A stretch of 64,000 nucleotides of DNA. Source: Zeugodacus cucurbitae. Taxonomy: Eukaryota; Arthropoda; Insecta; Diptera; Tephritidae. Made by a program: the position numbers and the translations under genes. A model generated the notes under the pieces. It saw only the letters and a list, made by a program, of their open reading frames with translations, ran no database searches and was not told the origin of the DNA. The stretch is taken from the NCBI RefSeq assembly GCF_028554725.1, contig NC_071669.1, forward strand, positions 29,068,001 through 29,132,000, written 5' to 3'. Shown here in pieces: positions 9,802-21,047 of this stretch (positions are counted from its first letter, which is position 1; each line of letters begins with the position of its first letter).

Positions 9802-11333
9802 GTCATCCGAATATTAGTGCGCTACTTCGTGGTGAAAACCGACTGGTACTTGGCGACTTTAACGCGCACCACGATCTTTGGCATTCTTGCCTGTCAAATG
9901 ATCGGAGAGGGATGGTGCTGGCAGAACAGATAGACGATTCGACAATCTGCACAATGAATGACGAAGCTCCCACCAGAATTATGAGAATTATGATGCAGCA
10001 GCTAACTCTTGCATCAGACCACCTGCCCATAATTATCTCGATTGAAAAACCTCCTGACTTTAATTCCGCGGACAACCGCACCTATGTTAACTTTAATAAA
10101 GCTAACTGGGACGGCTTCACGGAATTCACCGAGAATGCCTTCGCCGCTCTTCCCATTCCTACGGACGTAATCGTTGGCGAATGTCAATTCCGCAAGGTGA
10201 TCACCGATGCTACTGCTCGTTTCATACCAGCCGGAAGAATTGCTAACATGCGCCCTATTTTCCCGGCTGAAGCGGCAGTCGATCCCTGTGATCCCCGCAT
10301 AAGGGATCTCAGTTTGGAGATTCGCCAACTGGTAAATAACTATAAGCGGACGAAATGGGTAGAGCACTTGAAGTCCTGTAATCTTTCCACTGGCGTGAGC
10401 AAGCTCTGGTCACCCGTCAAATCCCTGTCAAACCCGAGGAAACATGACGACCGAGTTGAAATTCAATTCGGTAGCCATGCCTCCTCGGACCCGGAGAGGT
10501 GCGCGCGCTATTTTAGCCGACAATTCATACTGCACCCCCAGGTTGACAAGGCTAAAAGACGTGTCACCAGACGGTTGCGCAAAATGCGAAACAACGGCGC
10601 GCCACTTGTTTTCACCAGTGGGGAGGTTCAGGAGGTCATCAGGAAGACCAAGTCCTCCAAAGCCATTGGCCCTGACGGAATAAATTCTTTAATGTTAAAA
10701 CACCTAGGTTCAGCGGGAGTAGAATTTCTCGCCAAGGTACTCAATCTGTCGCTAACCACTCTTAAAATACCTGATATGTGGAAAATCGGAAGAGTGGTTC
10801 CACTACTGAAACCTGGGAAACCCGCCAACCAAGGGGAGTCCTATCGCCCGATAACTCTCCTTTCCCCAGTAGTGAAGACACTTGAGGCCTTACTGCTCCC
10901 GACACTCACATACCACCTGAACCTAGATAAACATCAACATGGCTTCCGTAAAGTGCATAGTACCACCACAGCACTTAGCGTCATAAACGCCCAGATAGTT
11001 CATGGTCTAAATCAGAAACCACCCTGTAAGAGAACCGTCCTAGTAGCGTTGGACCTGTCAAAAGCTTTTGACACGGTCAACCTAACAACGCTTCTAGAAG
11101 ACGTGGAACAAACAACACTTTCTCCGGGGCTGAAGAGATGGATTATGAACTACCTGAGCGGTCGAAAATCATCGGTATTATTTCGAGGTAAAACATCAAA
11201 ACTTAGGAAAATTAAACAAGGGGTTCCACAGGGCGTTGTCCTCTCCCGTTACTGTTTAATTTCTATATCTCCAAACTTCCTCAACCACCAGAGGGAATTT
11301 CCGTTACCTCCTACGCAGATGATTGTACGATAA
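9802..11333 (+). pseudogene. LINE ORF2: endonuclease C-part and RT, first segment
   Basis: The open frame also reads upstream to an ATG at 9732, but those first codons are host sequence before the target duplication. Element text starts near NISALLRGENRLVLGDFNAH; LGDFNAHHDLW is the endonuclease active-site block. The SDHLP block follows, then RT blocks: SSKAIGPDGINSLMLKHL, KPGKPANQGESYRPITL, HGFRKVHSTTTAL, VALDLSKAFDTVN (first catalytic Asp), KQGVPQG. At about 11245-11255 one base is lost relative to the minus-strand sister copy, so the frame leaves LSPLLF and ends at 11333. Confidence 0.88.
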
Positions 11334-12253
11334 TGACGTCGGGCACTGGCATCGATGACATGTGTTCGAAAGTGAACAGCTACCTCCCCGAACTTTCTCG
11401 CTTCTTCTCTGCGAGGAGCCTGGCACTCGCACCCACTAAATCCACGGCGACCCTTTTTACCAATTGGACGAAGGAGTACAGACTAAGTCTTAACATTCAT
11501 GTCGATGGCATACCAATTCCGACAGTTAATAATCCCAAAATTTTGGGAGTTACATTTGACAGTCTGCACTCCTTCACTCCACACACGACTGCGATAGTCA
11601 CTAAAGTACAGAGCCGCAACAAAAGCCTGAAGTCGCTAGCCGGTAGCACTTGGGGAAAAGACAAAGAAACGTTGCTGGCCACTTACAAGGCTATCGGTCG
11701 GCCGGTCGTAAATTACAGCAGCAGAAGCTACAGACGTGCCAGAACACTGCACTCCGAACAGCAACAGGATGTCTCTTGATGTCACCAATGACACACCTTC
11801 ATAGTGAGGCCATTATGCTGCCTATTAAGGAGCATAATGAACTGCTTACCAAGCAGTTTCTACTTGGGTGTTTTCGTAGAAATCATGTAGTCACTTGCTG
11901 GAAGCAGAACCGCCCCATAGGTGCATCAAGAGATCGCTCCTACAACACGTCGACGAACTTAATCAATATACCTACCAGACTGTGGATGCAGACAATTTTA
12001 GACACGCTCTAAACGTCATTCACAGTGGAGCTATTAACACCTTCCATTGAATGGCGTCCTTGGAACCAAACCACCACCTATAGCAGACGAAGAGCTCGAG
12101 TTTCCACGTGAAACCAGAGTGACCCTTGCGCAACTTCGATCTGGATATTGTAGCAGGTTAAACTCCTACTTATCCAGACTGAACCCCGACATACAAAATA
12201 CATGTCCCGCATGCAACGAGTCCCCGCATGACTCTAACCACCTCTTTGTATGA
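11306..12253 (+). pseudogene. LINE ORF2: RT active site and C-terminal Cys/His domain
   Basis: In the shifted frame TSYADDCTIMTSG starts at about 11306, giving the YADD catalytic pair, followed by LAPTKSTATLFTNWTKEYRL and the thumb region to 11779. Another shift leads to LHSEAIMLPIKEHNELLTKQ (11650-12012), and a third piece 12047-12253 has RVTLAQLRSGYCSRLNSYLS and CPACNESPHDSNHLF, the Cys-X2-Cys-His motif ending Jockey/X-type ORF2. Together with the preceding segment this is one broken gene of about 2.4 kb. Confidence 0.85.
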
Positions 12254-12432
12254 CCAATGAACACTACTCATCTATCACCCCTTTCCCTTTGGTCCAACCC
12301 AGTCGAAACAGCACGTTTCCTGGCCCTCCCGTTAGATGATTTCGACGACAACTAGACTTATGCTCTTCTTTTCAGGCAGGGATAGATAACCGCTACAACA
12401 ACAACAACAACAACAACAACCATGTGTTATAA

Positions 12433-12999
12433 TACTTATCAAAAAAATTAAGCATTTAAATAAAAATATTTCACAAACTATAATTCCGATCACCAATTTT
12501 ATATATATTCCTTCTCTGGAAAGCCTCCCCTTTCCGATACCCCATTTATAGCGGAATTCGTTGTCCAACCCCAACAGTAAAAGTAATCGGAATCGTGCCC
12601 ACGTACTTGCCAAAAACAGCACTCGAATGTCTATCTGCTAATTTTTGCTAGTTTTTCGTTTCTTTACTTTTTCTAGCTGTGACAGTAACTTGCTATTTTT
12701 GACATTTTCCTCTGCCAAAAAGCCAGCAGTAAATATACCGACTTATAGTTGTTACAATACTCGGGGAGATTTTAGTAACTGGGGCGCCAATATTTGAGGC
12801 CATTTTTATGTTAATTGGACCGTTTATGAGATATTTGCACATGAATATCGGATTATAGCGGTTATTTTTTTTTTTAATATATAGGGATATAGGTACCGCA
12901 GACCTTCTTTTAGAGATATTCGGCTTTAAAGATCAAAAATTTCAACAAGAAATTTCACATACTTTACCACATTTTACTCACTTCTTTCACTTCAAATAT
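12433..12999. repeat. Rep-K fragments and unclassified AT-rich DNA
   Basis: No gene. Around 12510-12620 and 12890-12950 the text matches other dispersed stretches (21080-21190, 30660-31030), with phrases such as gtaatcggaatcgtgccc and ataggtaccgcagac. Boundaries and copy structure could not be fixed. Confidence 0.4.
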
Positions 13000-13140
13000 T
13001 TGAAATCACACTGCTAACATTCAATTAAATTCAAATTTTACATTTATTTAAAGTTTTTTAAGTAAAAATTACTTATTTTAAAAATCTCTTTTCTAAGATT
13101 TATGTGTTTACAATTATGCGGAAATACCACATTGTAGATA
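13000..13140 (+). repeat. Rep-C fragment
   Basis: Contains tcaattaaattcaaatttta and aagtaaaaattacttatttt, landmarks of Rep-C, and tttacaattatgcggaaat, which recurs at 32347 after two insertions. Confidence 0.55.
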
Positions 13141-13239
13141 CCATATATATAAATTCATCCATAAATTCCCCTTTTTTCCCAAAATTCCTTTTCTTCTATT
13201 TAACAATATAAATTTTTAAAAATCATATCGAGGATAGTC

Positions 13240-13445
13240 CCTTATGTTGCTAAAACTAGTGTTAGCTCGACCAGGGTTACTTTTTTTGAAGCGCGGCCGA
13301 AGGCCACCTGTGCAGAAGGAGTTCTTTGCGAAAAACCTACGGACACCCCCGGTTTTGGCTCCTGGGTACTTATTGTGAAGCGCTGCCGAAGGCCGCCAGT
13401 GCAGAAAGGAATTCTACGCGGAAATGGATATGGTTGGAAAAAGTA
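13240..13445 (-). repeat. Rep-F: two minisatellite-like units
   Basis: Two units in tandem of roughly 100 bp, each with 'gctcgaccagggttac' or equivalent, 'gaagcgcggccgaaggcc' and 'tgtgcagaaggagttct'. Related units occur at 14125-14230, 28553-28700, 52318-52640 and 60195-60400. The GC-rich core stands out against AT-rich surroundings. No coding capacity; an open frame across it is incidental. Confidence 0.6.
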
Positions 13446-14080
13446 GAATCTCCACATTACGAGTATATATAATTGTTGTCGGAAACTTATAGTTTTCGAG
13501 ATATTTGCATTTTAAGTTGAAAATTTCACACAATTTTTGTAGCGATTTTTCGATTATTAGTTAATTTTTAATTTATATAATGCACTTATTATACACATCA
13601 CTAAATTGTTTCAACATATTTATTTTATATCAATTAGTTTAATATTTGCTTAAATAAGCATTTTAATTGGCTGGGACTTAGTATAGCATCCCACGATTTC
13701 GGGGATAAAGTGGGTATGGTTGGGTAGAGGAGATCCTCCAGAATAATAATATATATAATTATAGCCTTATAACTTATAATTTTCGAGATATTCGCGTTTA
13801 ACATTTGAAAATAGTAAAATTTTAACACGTAATTTCTCGCTATATATTAGATTTTTCATTTATATTTTGCATTTATTATACATTCATACTTCACAACTTT
13901 CTTTCCATATAATTATTTTATATAAATTATTTAGAACTTTGCTTTAAATAAGCATTTTAATTTCTATTCAATTTTATCAATTCACACAATAATAAAAGGG
14001 TTGCATGCTGATGAAAAATAAGCATTGCCATATCTAAATATTTGTAAAATGAATCAAAATATACATAAAGGAGGGATATA
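13446..14080 (-). repeat. Rep-N copies; left arm of a palindrome
   Basis: Two successive Rep-N units (landmarks: gaatatctcgaaaactataa, aataagcattttaatt, catcccacgatttcggggat). The second, 13665-14080, is the reverse complement of 14620-14950 with moderate divergence, so the two form arms around a centre with Rep-F and MITE-D. Another Rep-N copy is at 60605-60930. Confidence 0.6.
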
Positions 14081-14124
14081 GCCTATGATGATAGGAAAAA
14101 TAGTTCAGTATTTCTCTTACTTTG

Positions 14125-14230
14125 ATAAACCCCGGTGTTGGATCGACCAGGGTTATTTTTTTGAAGCGCGGCCGAAGACCGCCAATTCAAAAAGTAGTTC
14201 TATGCGAAAGAAGTTGTGATTGTGATACGC
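14125..14230 (+). repeat. Rep-F single unit
   Basis: One diverged unit with gatcgaccagggttattttt and gaagcgcggccgaagaccgc. It lies between the Rep-N left arm and MITE-D copy 2. Confidence 0.55.
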
Positions 14231-14241
14231 GAAGGGACTTA

Positions 14242-14587
14242 TCTATGTTTACATATAACGAGATTATCTCCATTTACGAGCTTAACTCGATAATCTGTAA
14301 TTAAGAAACGAGCTTCCCCATACAAAATTCCTCTCTGGATAATCCGAGATTATAAAATTATCTCGTTTTATACAACTAGATTTTCGGTAGTTTATCGATA
14401 ATTTTGCGAAGAAGAGGAGAAATATCAAATGAAAATGTAAACAAAAAGGCCGACAGCGAGAGAAATATGTGTGATACAACAACAAAAGCAAAACATTTGA
14501 CAGTTGATTATCTCATTTGGCTATATGTAAACGGTTAGCTTATTGAACGAGCTTAGAACGAGATTATTTTCATATGTAAACATACTA
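14242..14587 (+). mobile_element. MITE-D copy 2, complete, TTA target duplication
   Basis: 346 bp with inverted ends (tctatgtttacatat on the left, atatgtaaacatacta on the right) and TTA at 14239-14241 and 14588-14590. The outer bases ggac repeat on both sides. A 3 bp TWA duplication and short TIRs fit the PIF/Harbinger class of non-autonomous elements. No frame of note. Copies: 8664, 40837-41194, 41627-42104, 53448-54398. Confidence 0.85.
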
Positions 14588-14619
14588 TTAGGACACCCCG
14601 AGATATAATTTGGGACAAA

Positions 14620-14950
14620 ATCCCTCCTTTATATTTATTTTGATTCATTTGAAATTTTTTTAGATATGACAATGCTTATATTTCGTCGGAATTGATAAAC
14701 TTGAATAAAAATTAAAATGCTTATTTAAAGCAAATTTCTAAATAATTTATATAAAATAATTATATGGAAAGAAAGTAGTGAAGTGTGAATGTATAATAAG
14801 TGCAAAATATAAATGAAAAATCCAATATATAGCGAGAAATGTCTCCAGCGGCTATAATTATATACATTCTTAATCTCGAGGACCTCCTCTATCCAAACAT
14901 ATACACTTTAGCCCCGAAATCATGGGATGCTATACTAAAGTTTTCCCTTT
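14620..14950 (+). repeat. Rep-N, right arm of the 13665-14950 palindrome
   Basis: Inverted relative to 13665-14080; shared phrases include tccctcctttat, aaaatgcttatttaaagc and tcatgggatgctatactaaa. The arms carry many substitutions, so the palindrome is old or built from two separate copies. Confidence 0.6.
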
Positions 14951-15539
14951 TAATTGTTACACAATTTTGTTTATATTTACAATAACCAAAAATAAATTCA
15001 CGTTAAAGTGTGTGAAATACAATGTGTTACTTATAGAAACAAGTAAGGAAGGGCTAAGTTCGGGTGTAACCGAACATTTTATACTCTCGCAATTTATTTA
15101 TTTAACTTTATTAATCTATACTAATATTATAAAGCTGAAGAGTTTGTTTGTTTGTTTGAACGCGCTAATCTCCGAAACTACTGGTTCGAATTGAATAATT
15201 CTTTTTGTGTTGGATAGTCCATTTATCGAGTAAGGCTGTAGGCTATATAGCATCAGGAGCGAAAAAACAGTGGTAAATGTGTAAAAAATGGGGGAAATTA
15301 TTTATCTTTGAGGGCTTCCGTTCCTTGCGCTGCGAAAGCGGTTCGAGATTAGATACGCTAAGGATCGAGAACGGTTGGACCATTATTGATGAAATGTTCA
15401 AAGGTTGTTCGTTGTGGATCTTTCAAGCTTTAGTCGGAAAATTGTAAAATTCCAAAAAGTGCCTTTTTTCCATACATTTTTTTTTCAATCTATCTATAAA
15501 AAAAACAATTCGGAAAAGTCGGAAATTGGCAAGTGACAA

Positions 15540-15748
15540 CAGAGAATTCAGAATTGCAAATGAACGGTGACATCTACAATGAAGCATTGAAATTCATATG
15601 CCATCACCAAATCGTCAAATTAGAGATGTACTGGAATCGTGCATACGACAGAATAACTTTGGAACAAGTATAAAGAAATGTTCCATTATGTAATGAGCAG
15701 CAAAAGACAACCTATGATGAATTGATTAAGGCTGTCCATGATGGAAAT
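15540..15748 (+). pseudogene. Helitron helicase remnant, part 1
   Basis: The plus strand near 15690-15748 reads CNEQQKTTYDELIKAVHDGN, the segment directly before the Walker A motif in Helitron Pif1-like helicases. Earlier text is broken by stops. The frame is cut by the RTE insertion exactly after the target duplication tgatggaaat. Confidence 0.6.
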
Positions 15749-15775
15749 ATATATATATTTGGCGTAGGAACCGCT

Positions 15776-16715
15776 TTAAGCGATTATAGCCGAATCCACC
15801 AGAGCGCGCCACTCATTCCTCCTTTTTGCTTTTTGGCGCCAACTGGAAACACCAAGTGAAGCCAGGTCACTTTGCACTTGGCCTTTCCACCGGAGTGGAG
15901 GTCGTCCTCTTCCGCGGCTTCCTCCAGCGGGTACTGCATCGAATACTTTCAGAGCTGGAGTGTTTTCTTCCATCCGTACAACATGACCTAGCCAGCGTAG
16001 CCGCTGTCTTTTTATTCGCTGAACTATGTCAATGTCGTCGTATAAATCGTACAGCTCATCGTTCCATCGTCTGAACCTTTCTCTCGAAAACCCCAAGAGT
16101 CGTCTCATCGGATGTTGTCATCGTCCACGCTTCAGCGCCATACATCAGGACGGGAATAATGAGCGACTTATAGAGTTTGATCTTGGTTCGTCGAGAGAGG
16201 ACTTTACTTTTCAATTGCCTACTCAGTCCAAAGTAGCACCTGTTGGCAAGAGTGATTCTGCGTTGGATTTCAAGGCTGACATTGTTGGTGTTGTTAATGC
16301 TGATTCCCAGATAAACGAAATTATCTACAACTTCAAAGTTATGACTGTCAACAGTGACGTGGGAGCCAAGACGCGAGTGCGCTGACTGTTTGTTTGATGA
16401 CAGGAGATATTTCGTCTTGTCCTCATTCACCACCAGACCCATACGCTTCGCTTCTTTATCTAGTCTGGAAAACGCAGAACAAACGGCGCGGTTGTTGCTT
16501 CCGATGATATCAATATCATCGGCATACGCCAGGAGCTGTACACTCTTGTAGAAGATTGTACCCTCTCTATTTAGTTCTGCAGCTCGTATTATTTTTTCCA
16601 GCAATAGATTGAAGAAGTCGCACGATAGTGAGTCACCCTGTCTGAAGCCTCGTTTGGTATCGAACGGCTCGGAGGGGTCCTTCCCGATCCTGACGGAGCT
16701 TTTGGTGTTGCTCAA
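15776..16715 (-). pseudogene. RTE ORF: RT core and C-terminus
   Basis: 16715-16056 starts MSNTKSSVRIGKDPSEPFDT, then KRGFRQGDSLSCDFFNLLLE and LAYADDIDIIG; YADD is intact. It goes on to VYLGISINNTNNVSLEIQ and KSLIIPVLMYGAEAWTM. A shift leads to 16108-15776, with RWNDELYDLYDDIDIVQRIK, RLRWLGHVVRMEENTPALKV and SRGRGRPPLRW, the usual RTE C-terminus. Two frameshifts only, so the copy is fairly young, but it is 5'-truncated and cannot act alone. Confidence 0.88.
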
Positions 16716-16753
16716 CGTCAGCTTACATAGCCGTATTAGTTTCGAAGGCAGCT

Positions 16754-18043
16754 TTAAAATCGAAAAAGATGGTGAGTATCGATTCTTCTCTCTCGGGTCT
16801 TTTCCAAGATTTGGCGCATGGTGAATATCTGGTCCATTGTGGATTTTCCAGGTCTAAAGCCACACTGATAAGGTCCAATCAGTTCGTTGACGGTGGGCTT
16901 TAGTCTTTCACACAATACGCTCGACAAAACCTTATATGCGATATTGAGGAGGCTTATACCACGGTAGTTGGCGCAGATTGTGGGGTCTCCCTTCTTATGG
17001 ATTGGGAAGAGCACACTAAGATTCCAATCGTCAGGCATGCTTTCTTCCGACCATATTCTACAAAGAAGCTGATGCATGCACCTTATCAGTTCTTCGCCGC
17101 CGTATTTGAATAGCTCGGCCGGTAATCCATCGGCCCCCGCCGCTTTGTTGTTCTTCAAGCGGGTAATTGCTATTCGAATTTCTTCATGGTCGGGTAATGG
17201 AACATCTATTCCATCGTCATCGATTGGGGAATCGGGTTCGCCATCTCCTGGTGTTGTACTTTCACTGCCATTGAGCAGGTCGGAGAAGTGTTCCCTCCAT
17301 AATCCCAGTGTGCTCTGGACATCCATTACCAGATTACCTTCTCGGTCCCTACATGATAATGCTCCGGTTTTGAAACCTTCTGTTAATCGCCTCATCTTTT
17401 CATAAAATTTTCGAGCATTACCCATGTCGGCCAGCTTTTCAAGCTTTTCATACTCACGCATTTCGGCCTCTTTCTTTTTACGTCTGCAAATGCGTCTCGA
17501 TTCCCTCTTCAGTTCTCGATATCTATCCCACCCCGAACGTGTTGTGGTCGATCGCAACGTTGCGAGGTAGGCAGTCTGTTTTCTCTCCACTGCGGAACGA
17601 CAATTCTCATCGTACCAACAGGTTTTTTGGCGTTGCCGGAGACCAATTGTTTCGGCTGCAGCGGTATGCAATGAGTTTGAGATGCCGTTCCACAGCTCCA
17701 TTATATCGAGATGCTGATGAGTGCTCTCAGAGAGCAGGAGTGCAAGTCGAGTAGAAAATCGTTCGGCTGTCGGTTGTGATTGCAGCTTTTCGACGTCGAA
17801 CCTTCCTTGTGTTTGTTGACGGGCGTTCTTTGCTGCACAGAGGCGAGTGCGTATCTTTGCTGCTACTAGATAATGGTCCGAGTCAATGTTTGGTCCTCGG
17901 AGCGTACGCACGTCTAAAACACTGGAGACATGTCTTCCGTCTATCACAACGTGATCGATTTGATTGCGCGTGTTTCGATCAGGGGACAGCCACGTTGCTT
18001 GATGAATTTTTTTATGCTGGAATCTGGTACTACAGACAACCAT
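16754..18043 (-). pseudogene. RTE ORF: endonuclease C-part, linker and RT N-part
   Basis: A 429-residue open frame. Near its start: RNTRNQIDHVVIDGRHVSSV and DSDHYLVAAKI, the QIDH and SDH blocks of the endonuclease C-terminus. A basic linker follows (WDRYRELKRESRRICRRKKK), then RT blocks: NNKAAGADGLPAELFK, FPIHKKGDPTICANYRGISL, and YQCGFRPGKSTMDQIFTMRQ. The ATG is internal to the family protein, since the 5' end is missing. A frameshift near 16760 (HHLF then IDFKAAF in another frame) separates it from the RT core. Confidence 0.88.
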
Positions 18044-18126
18044 ATTTCGGGCCCTAGCGAAGTCGATCAGCCTCAGGCCGTTTGGCGATGTTTCGTCATG
18101 GAGGCTGAATTTTCCGACTGTTGTGT

Positions 18127-19150
18127 GATGGAAATGGCGGACTTTTATTTCTTGATACGCACGGTGGAACTGGGAATCCTGATTGATTCTGATATCATTG
18201 ATTTTGGCAACAATACGATCTCAAAATGGCATTACGTTGGCTCTCGCATCTACTGGAATTGCAGCAACGCTACTTGAAGTTGGAAGAACGGCACATTAGA
18301 CATTGTAGCTTCAGTTAAACATGCAAATCTATGAAACATCTATGAGATGAGCGCAATTTTCTAGAAGCACTTGACAGAACAATGAAAGATCTGTGGAATA
18401 ATAATCGTCGCTTTGGTGGCGTAATGATACTGTTATTGACAAACACATTCTGTTATTTCGAAATCAACAACGGCGGAGGAATTGAACGCATGTCTTAAGT
18501 CATCGTACTTGTGGCGGCACGCGAAAACCATATGATTGACCATGAATATGCGTGTGTTCCTGCAACCGGATAGCACCTCAGAAGATCTGTAAAGAACTGG
18601 GCAAATCCCGGTTAATACTTCTAATGGTTGATATCAATCCAAATTTATTGTAACTACGATTGGTTGAGTGCACGCAGATTTTTAAATTCCAAAAATACCG
18701 ATGTCGATGATTTAATCTATACGACTTAAAGTCAACTTCCGGGAGATTTGTGTTCATAAACATCGATCGATCATGTTGAAAATGAAGACGAAGCTGTGAA
18801 TTATCCAGTGAAATTTCTAAATTCTTTGTCATTTATTATGCTTCGCAATCTTCAAGCAGCTATCGAATAATGTAATAGTTGCAAGAATTAAAGTTAAAGG
18901 GACTTGCAAGGGGCACAATGCTCGATTCCACAAATTTCTTTGAGTTCAAACGATTTGCCATTTCAGTTCAAACGTATTCAGTTTCCAACGAGACTTGCAT
19001 TTGGGATGACAATCAACAGGTCTCAAAGACAGTCGCTGGAGGTGTGTGGCATAAATTTCATTCACGAGTTGAAAAACCATCTTCTCTGTACATTTACGCA
19101 CCGGAACAGAAAACAAAAAATGTTGTTTATTATGCTGAGTTGCATTGAAA
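18127..19150 (+). pseudogene. Helitron helicase remnant, part 2
   Basis: Right after the RTE the text reads DGNGGLLFLDTHGGTG, the Walker A region of the Helitron helicase; the following KT is lost to an indel and a stop. Much of the middle is missing or scrambled. Near 18930-19030 the C-terminal block returns as SLSSNDLPFQFKRIQFPTRL and AFGMTINRSQ, then a shift into APEQKTKNVVYYAELH ending at 19148. Related full text is in the 36385-37845 helicase. Non-functional. Confidence 0.75.
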
Positions 19151-20334
19151 AATTATTTAGAAAAATCGCAAATAAATGTTTTCCAGCACTATACAAATTC
19201 AACTTTGTTTTCAAAACAAATTATTTCACGCAGTGCAACGACTGCGGAGTCAGCTAGTATTATATAATACACAATTTGACCCACATATTCGTCATATATA
19301 TTGTATAAAGTCCATTGAAAGTTGGAAACCCTAATATTAGGTTAGAAGTACCGAGGTCCTCATGTTCGATATATGGGGCCTTGACAACCTATGGTCCGAT
19401 TTCGGTGATTTTTAGAATGGGGCTGCCATACTATAAACATAGTATTTGTGCAAATTTCTGCATCGATATCTTTACTAGTGCTTACTTTATATATTGTAAA
19501 GTAAATGATTCAGATCGTCTTAAAATTCTGGTATATAGGAAGTAGGCGTGGTTGTGAAGCGATTTGGCCTATTTTCACAACATATCATTGGGATGTAAAG
19601 AAACTATTACAAACTAAGTTTCATTGAAATCGGTCGAGTAGTTCCTGAGATATGGTTTTTGACCCATAAGTGGGCGATGCCACGCCCATCTTCCATTTTG
19701 TAAAAAAATCTGAGTGCAGCTTCCATCTGCCATTTCTTATGTGAAATTTAGTGTTTCTGGCGTTTTTCTTTATTGAGTTAACCCACTTTTAGTAGTTTTC
19801 AACATAACCTTTGTATGGGAGGGATACCTTTAGTAGTTTGCGAGATATGTACAAAAAACTTAGTAGGGGGAGGGCCCACGCCCACTTCCCCAAAAAAATT
19901 ACATCCACATATGCCCCTTACTAATGCGATCCTTCATACCAAATTTTACTTCCATAGCTTTATTTATAGCTTAGTTATGGCACTTTATATGTTTTCGGTT
20001 TTCGCCATTTTGTGGGCGTGGCAGTGGTCCGATTACGCCCATTTTCGATCTTAACCTTCTTATGGTGCCAATGAACACGTGTTCCAAGTTTCATTAAGAT
20101 ATCTTAATTTTTACTCAAGTTACAGCTTGCACGGACGGACGGACAGACAGACATTCGGATTTGAACTTTTCTCGTCACCCTGATCATTTTGATATATATA
20201 ACCCTATATCCAACTCCTTTAGTTTTAGGACTTACAACCAACCGTTATCTGGACAAAACTATAATACTCTCGTATCAACTTTGTTGCGAGTATAAAAACT
20301 GAACTTTTAAAGGCGAATATTTAAAAAACTATTA

Positions 20335-21047
20335 GGCTGTTCACGATAAGGATGTTATCGGGTTATGTGGTTATGTGATTAAGTAAACAACAACAAAATG
20401 CGGTATGACAAAATAACCAACTTTGACCAACCTGGGCCCTTGTTTACAGTTTATGTGGTTGTTCGCTTATTTCCAGTGTTAGAAAGTCGTTGGAATTTTA
20501 CTATATGGCAGCACAAAAAATAAATAAAAGTGAGCGAATGACATTTCCAATTAGATTTTGTTATTGGAAAATCTGCTATTAACAGCTGTTTTTTGTTTAC
20601 AATCGGCAAATTAAAACCGAAATAAAAAGCTTCGAAAAGTATCACAAAGCATCAAAAATCATTAAAACTATCAAAAATCATCAAAGTAAGTAAGAATCAT
20701 AAAGTACAAAATAAATATACATTTTTTGTCATTAATTTATACTCCAATTTCAGTGTCTACAGAAATACAGAAATGCCTTAAAATTCCGATTATTTAATAA
20801 GCACATACATACCTTCAATAAAGTCCATTTCCTGAACAGCAGAATTTATTTTATATTAGATTTTTGCTTTTTAAACTTTGTTTAGGCATTTTATAAGTAG
20901 GAATTTCATTGAACTAAAATTGTAAACAATGAACAGCTGTTTGTGTAAAAATAAGCAAATAACCATACATAGGATGTTCACGGAGCATAGAGGTTATTTT
21001 TAATCTAATAATCACATAACCCGATAACCACCTTACCGTGAACAGCC
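20335..21047. mobile_element. MITE-I: 713 bp TIR element
   Basis: Ends are inverted repeats: ggctgttcacgataagg on the left and, read from the right on the other strand, ggctgttcacggtaagg; subterminal gttatcgggttatgtg is also inverted. Inside there is no transposase; one 64-residue frame on the minus strand is not convincing. No target duplication could be fixed. It lies between Rep-A copy 3 and the MIX23 gene. Confidence 0.75.

Larger units (their letters stand above)
9802..12419 (+). mobile_element. Jockey/X-like LINE, 5'-truncated, with exact 13 bp target duplication
   Basis: The string ccatgtgttataa stands at 9789-9801 and again at 12420-12432, so the insert is 9802-12419. It begins inside the endonuclease domain and ends in a (CAA)n tail at 12395-12420, as in other copies of this family (54989-57012 on the minus strand, and a short tail at 30592-30650). 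Coding pieces for endonuclease, RT and a C-terminal Cys/His region follow in order with a few frameshifts. This is a typical outcome of incomplete target-primed reverse transcription. Confidence 0.92.
15749..18125 (-). mobile_element. RTE-clade LINE, 5'-truncated, exact 10 bp target duplication
   Basis: tgatggaaat stands at 15739-15748 and 18126-18135, so the insert is 2377 bp. The 3' end has a short (AT)n tail followed by ttggcgtaggaaccgcttta, shared with the mini-RTE at 48824. The element lacks the N-terminal endonuclease part. RTE elements encode endonuclease plus RT in one ORF. This is the best preserved RTE copy in the window. Confidence 0.93.
15115..19257 (+). mobile_element. Helitron, both ends present, interrupted by an RTE LINE
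   Basis: 5' end TCTATACTAATATTATAAAG at 15115 after an A; 3' end CTAG at 19254-19257 before a T, with the hairpin CGCAGT-gcaacg-ACTGCG at 19229-19246, seven bases before CTAG. These are the defining Helitron features (insertion between A and T, no duplication). It carries remnants of the helicase: near 15700-15750 a segment like QQKTTYDELIKAVHDGN, resuming at 18127, and a C-terminal block near 18930-19030. Rolling-circle transposition would need a Rep domain, which is not visible. The LINE at 15749-18125 splits it. Confidence 0.9.
15041..20297 (+). repeat. Rep-A copy 3, split by a Helitron
   Basis: The head (acaagtaaggaagggctaag and so on) occupies 15041-15114, and the remainder resumes at 19258 and ends with ttgttgcgagtataaaaa at about 20297. 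The interruption is the Helitron 15115-19257. The resumed part contains the cacacaatttgacccacata segment, the ggcgtggcagtggtccgat segment and the acggacggacggacagac simple repeat. Removing the Helitron gives a normal Rep-A of about 1.1 kb. Confidence 0.85.

Noticed and set aside
10444..10683. 79-codon frame MTTELKFNSVAMPPRTRRGA
   Set aside because: Alternative frame overlapping the RT of the Jockey/X-like LINE; the sister copy has the same shadow at 56313.
12395..12420. (CAA)n microsatellite as an independent feature
   Set aside because: It is the 3' tail of the adjacent LINE.
19815..20054. Similar 60-126-codon frames (..YEICTKNLVG.., ..FYFHRFIYGLVMALY..) in several Rep-A copies
   Set aside because: They occur in different orientations relative to gene context, start and stop at different places, and reflect shared repeat DNA rather than a kept protein.
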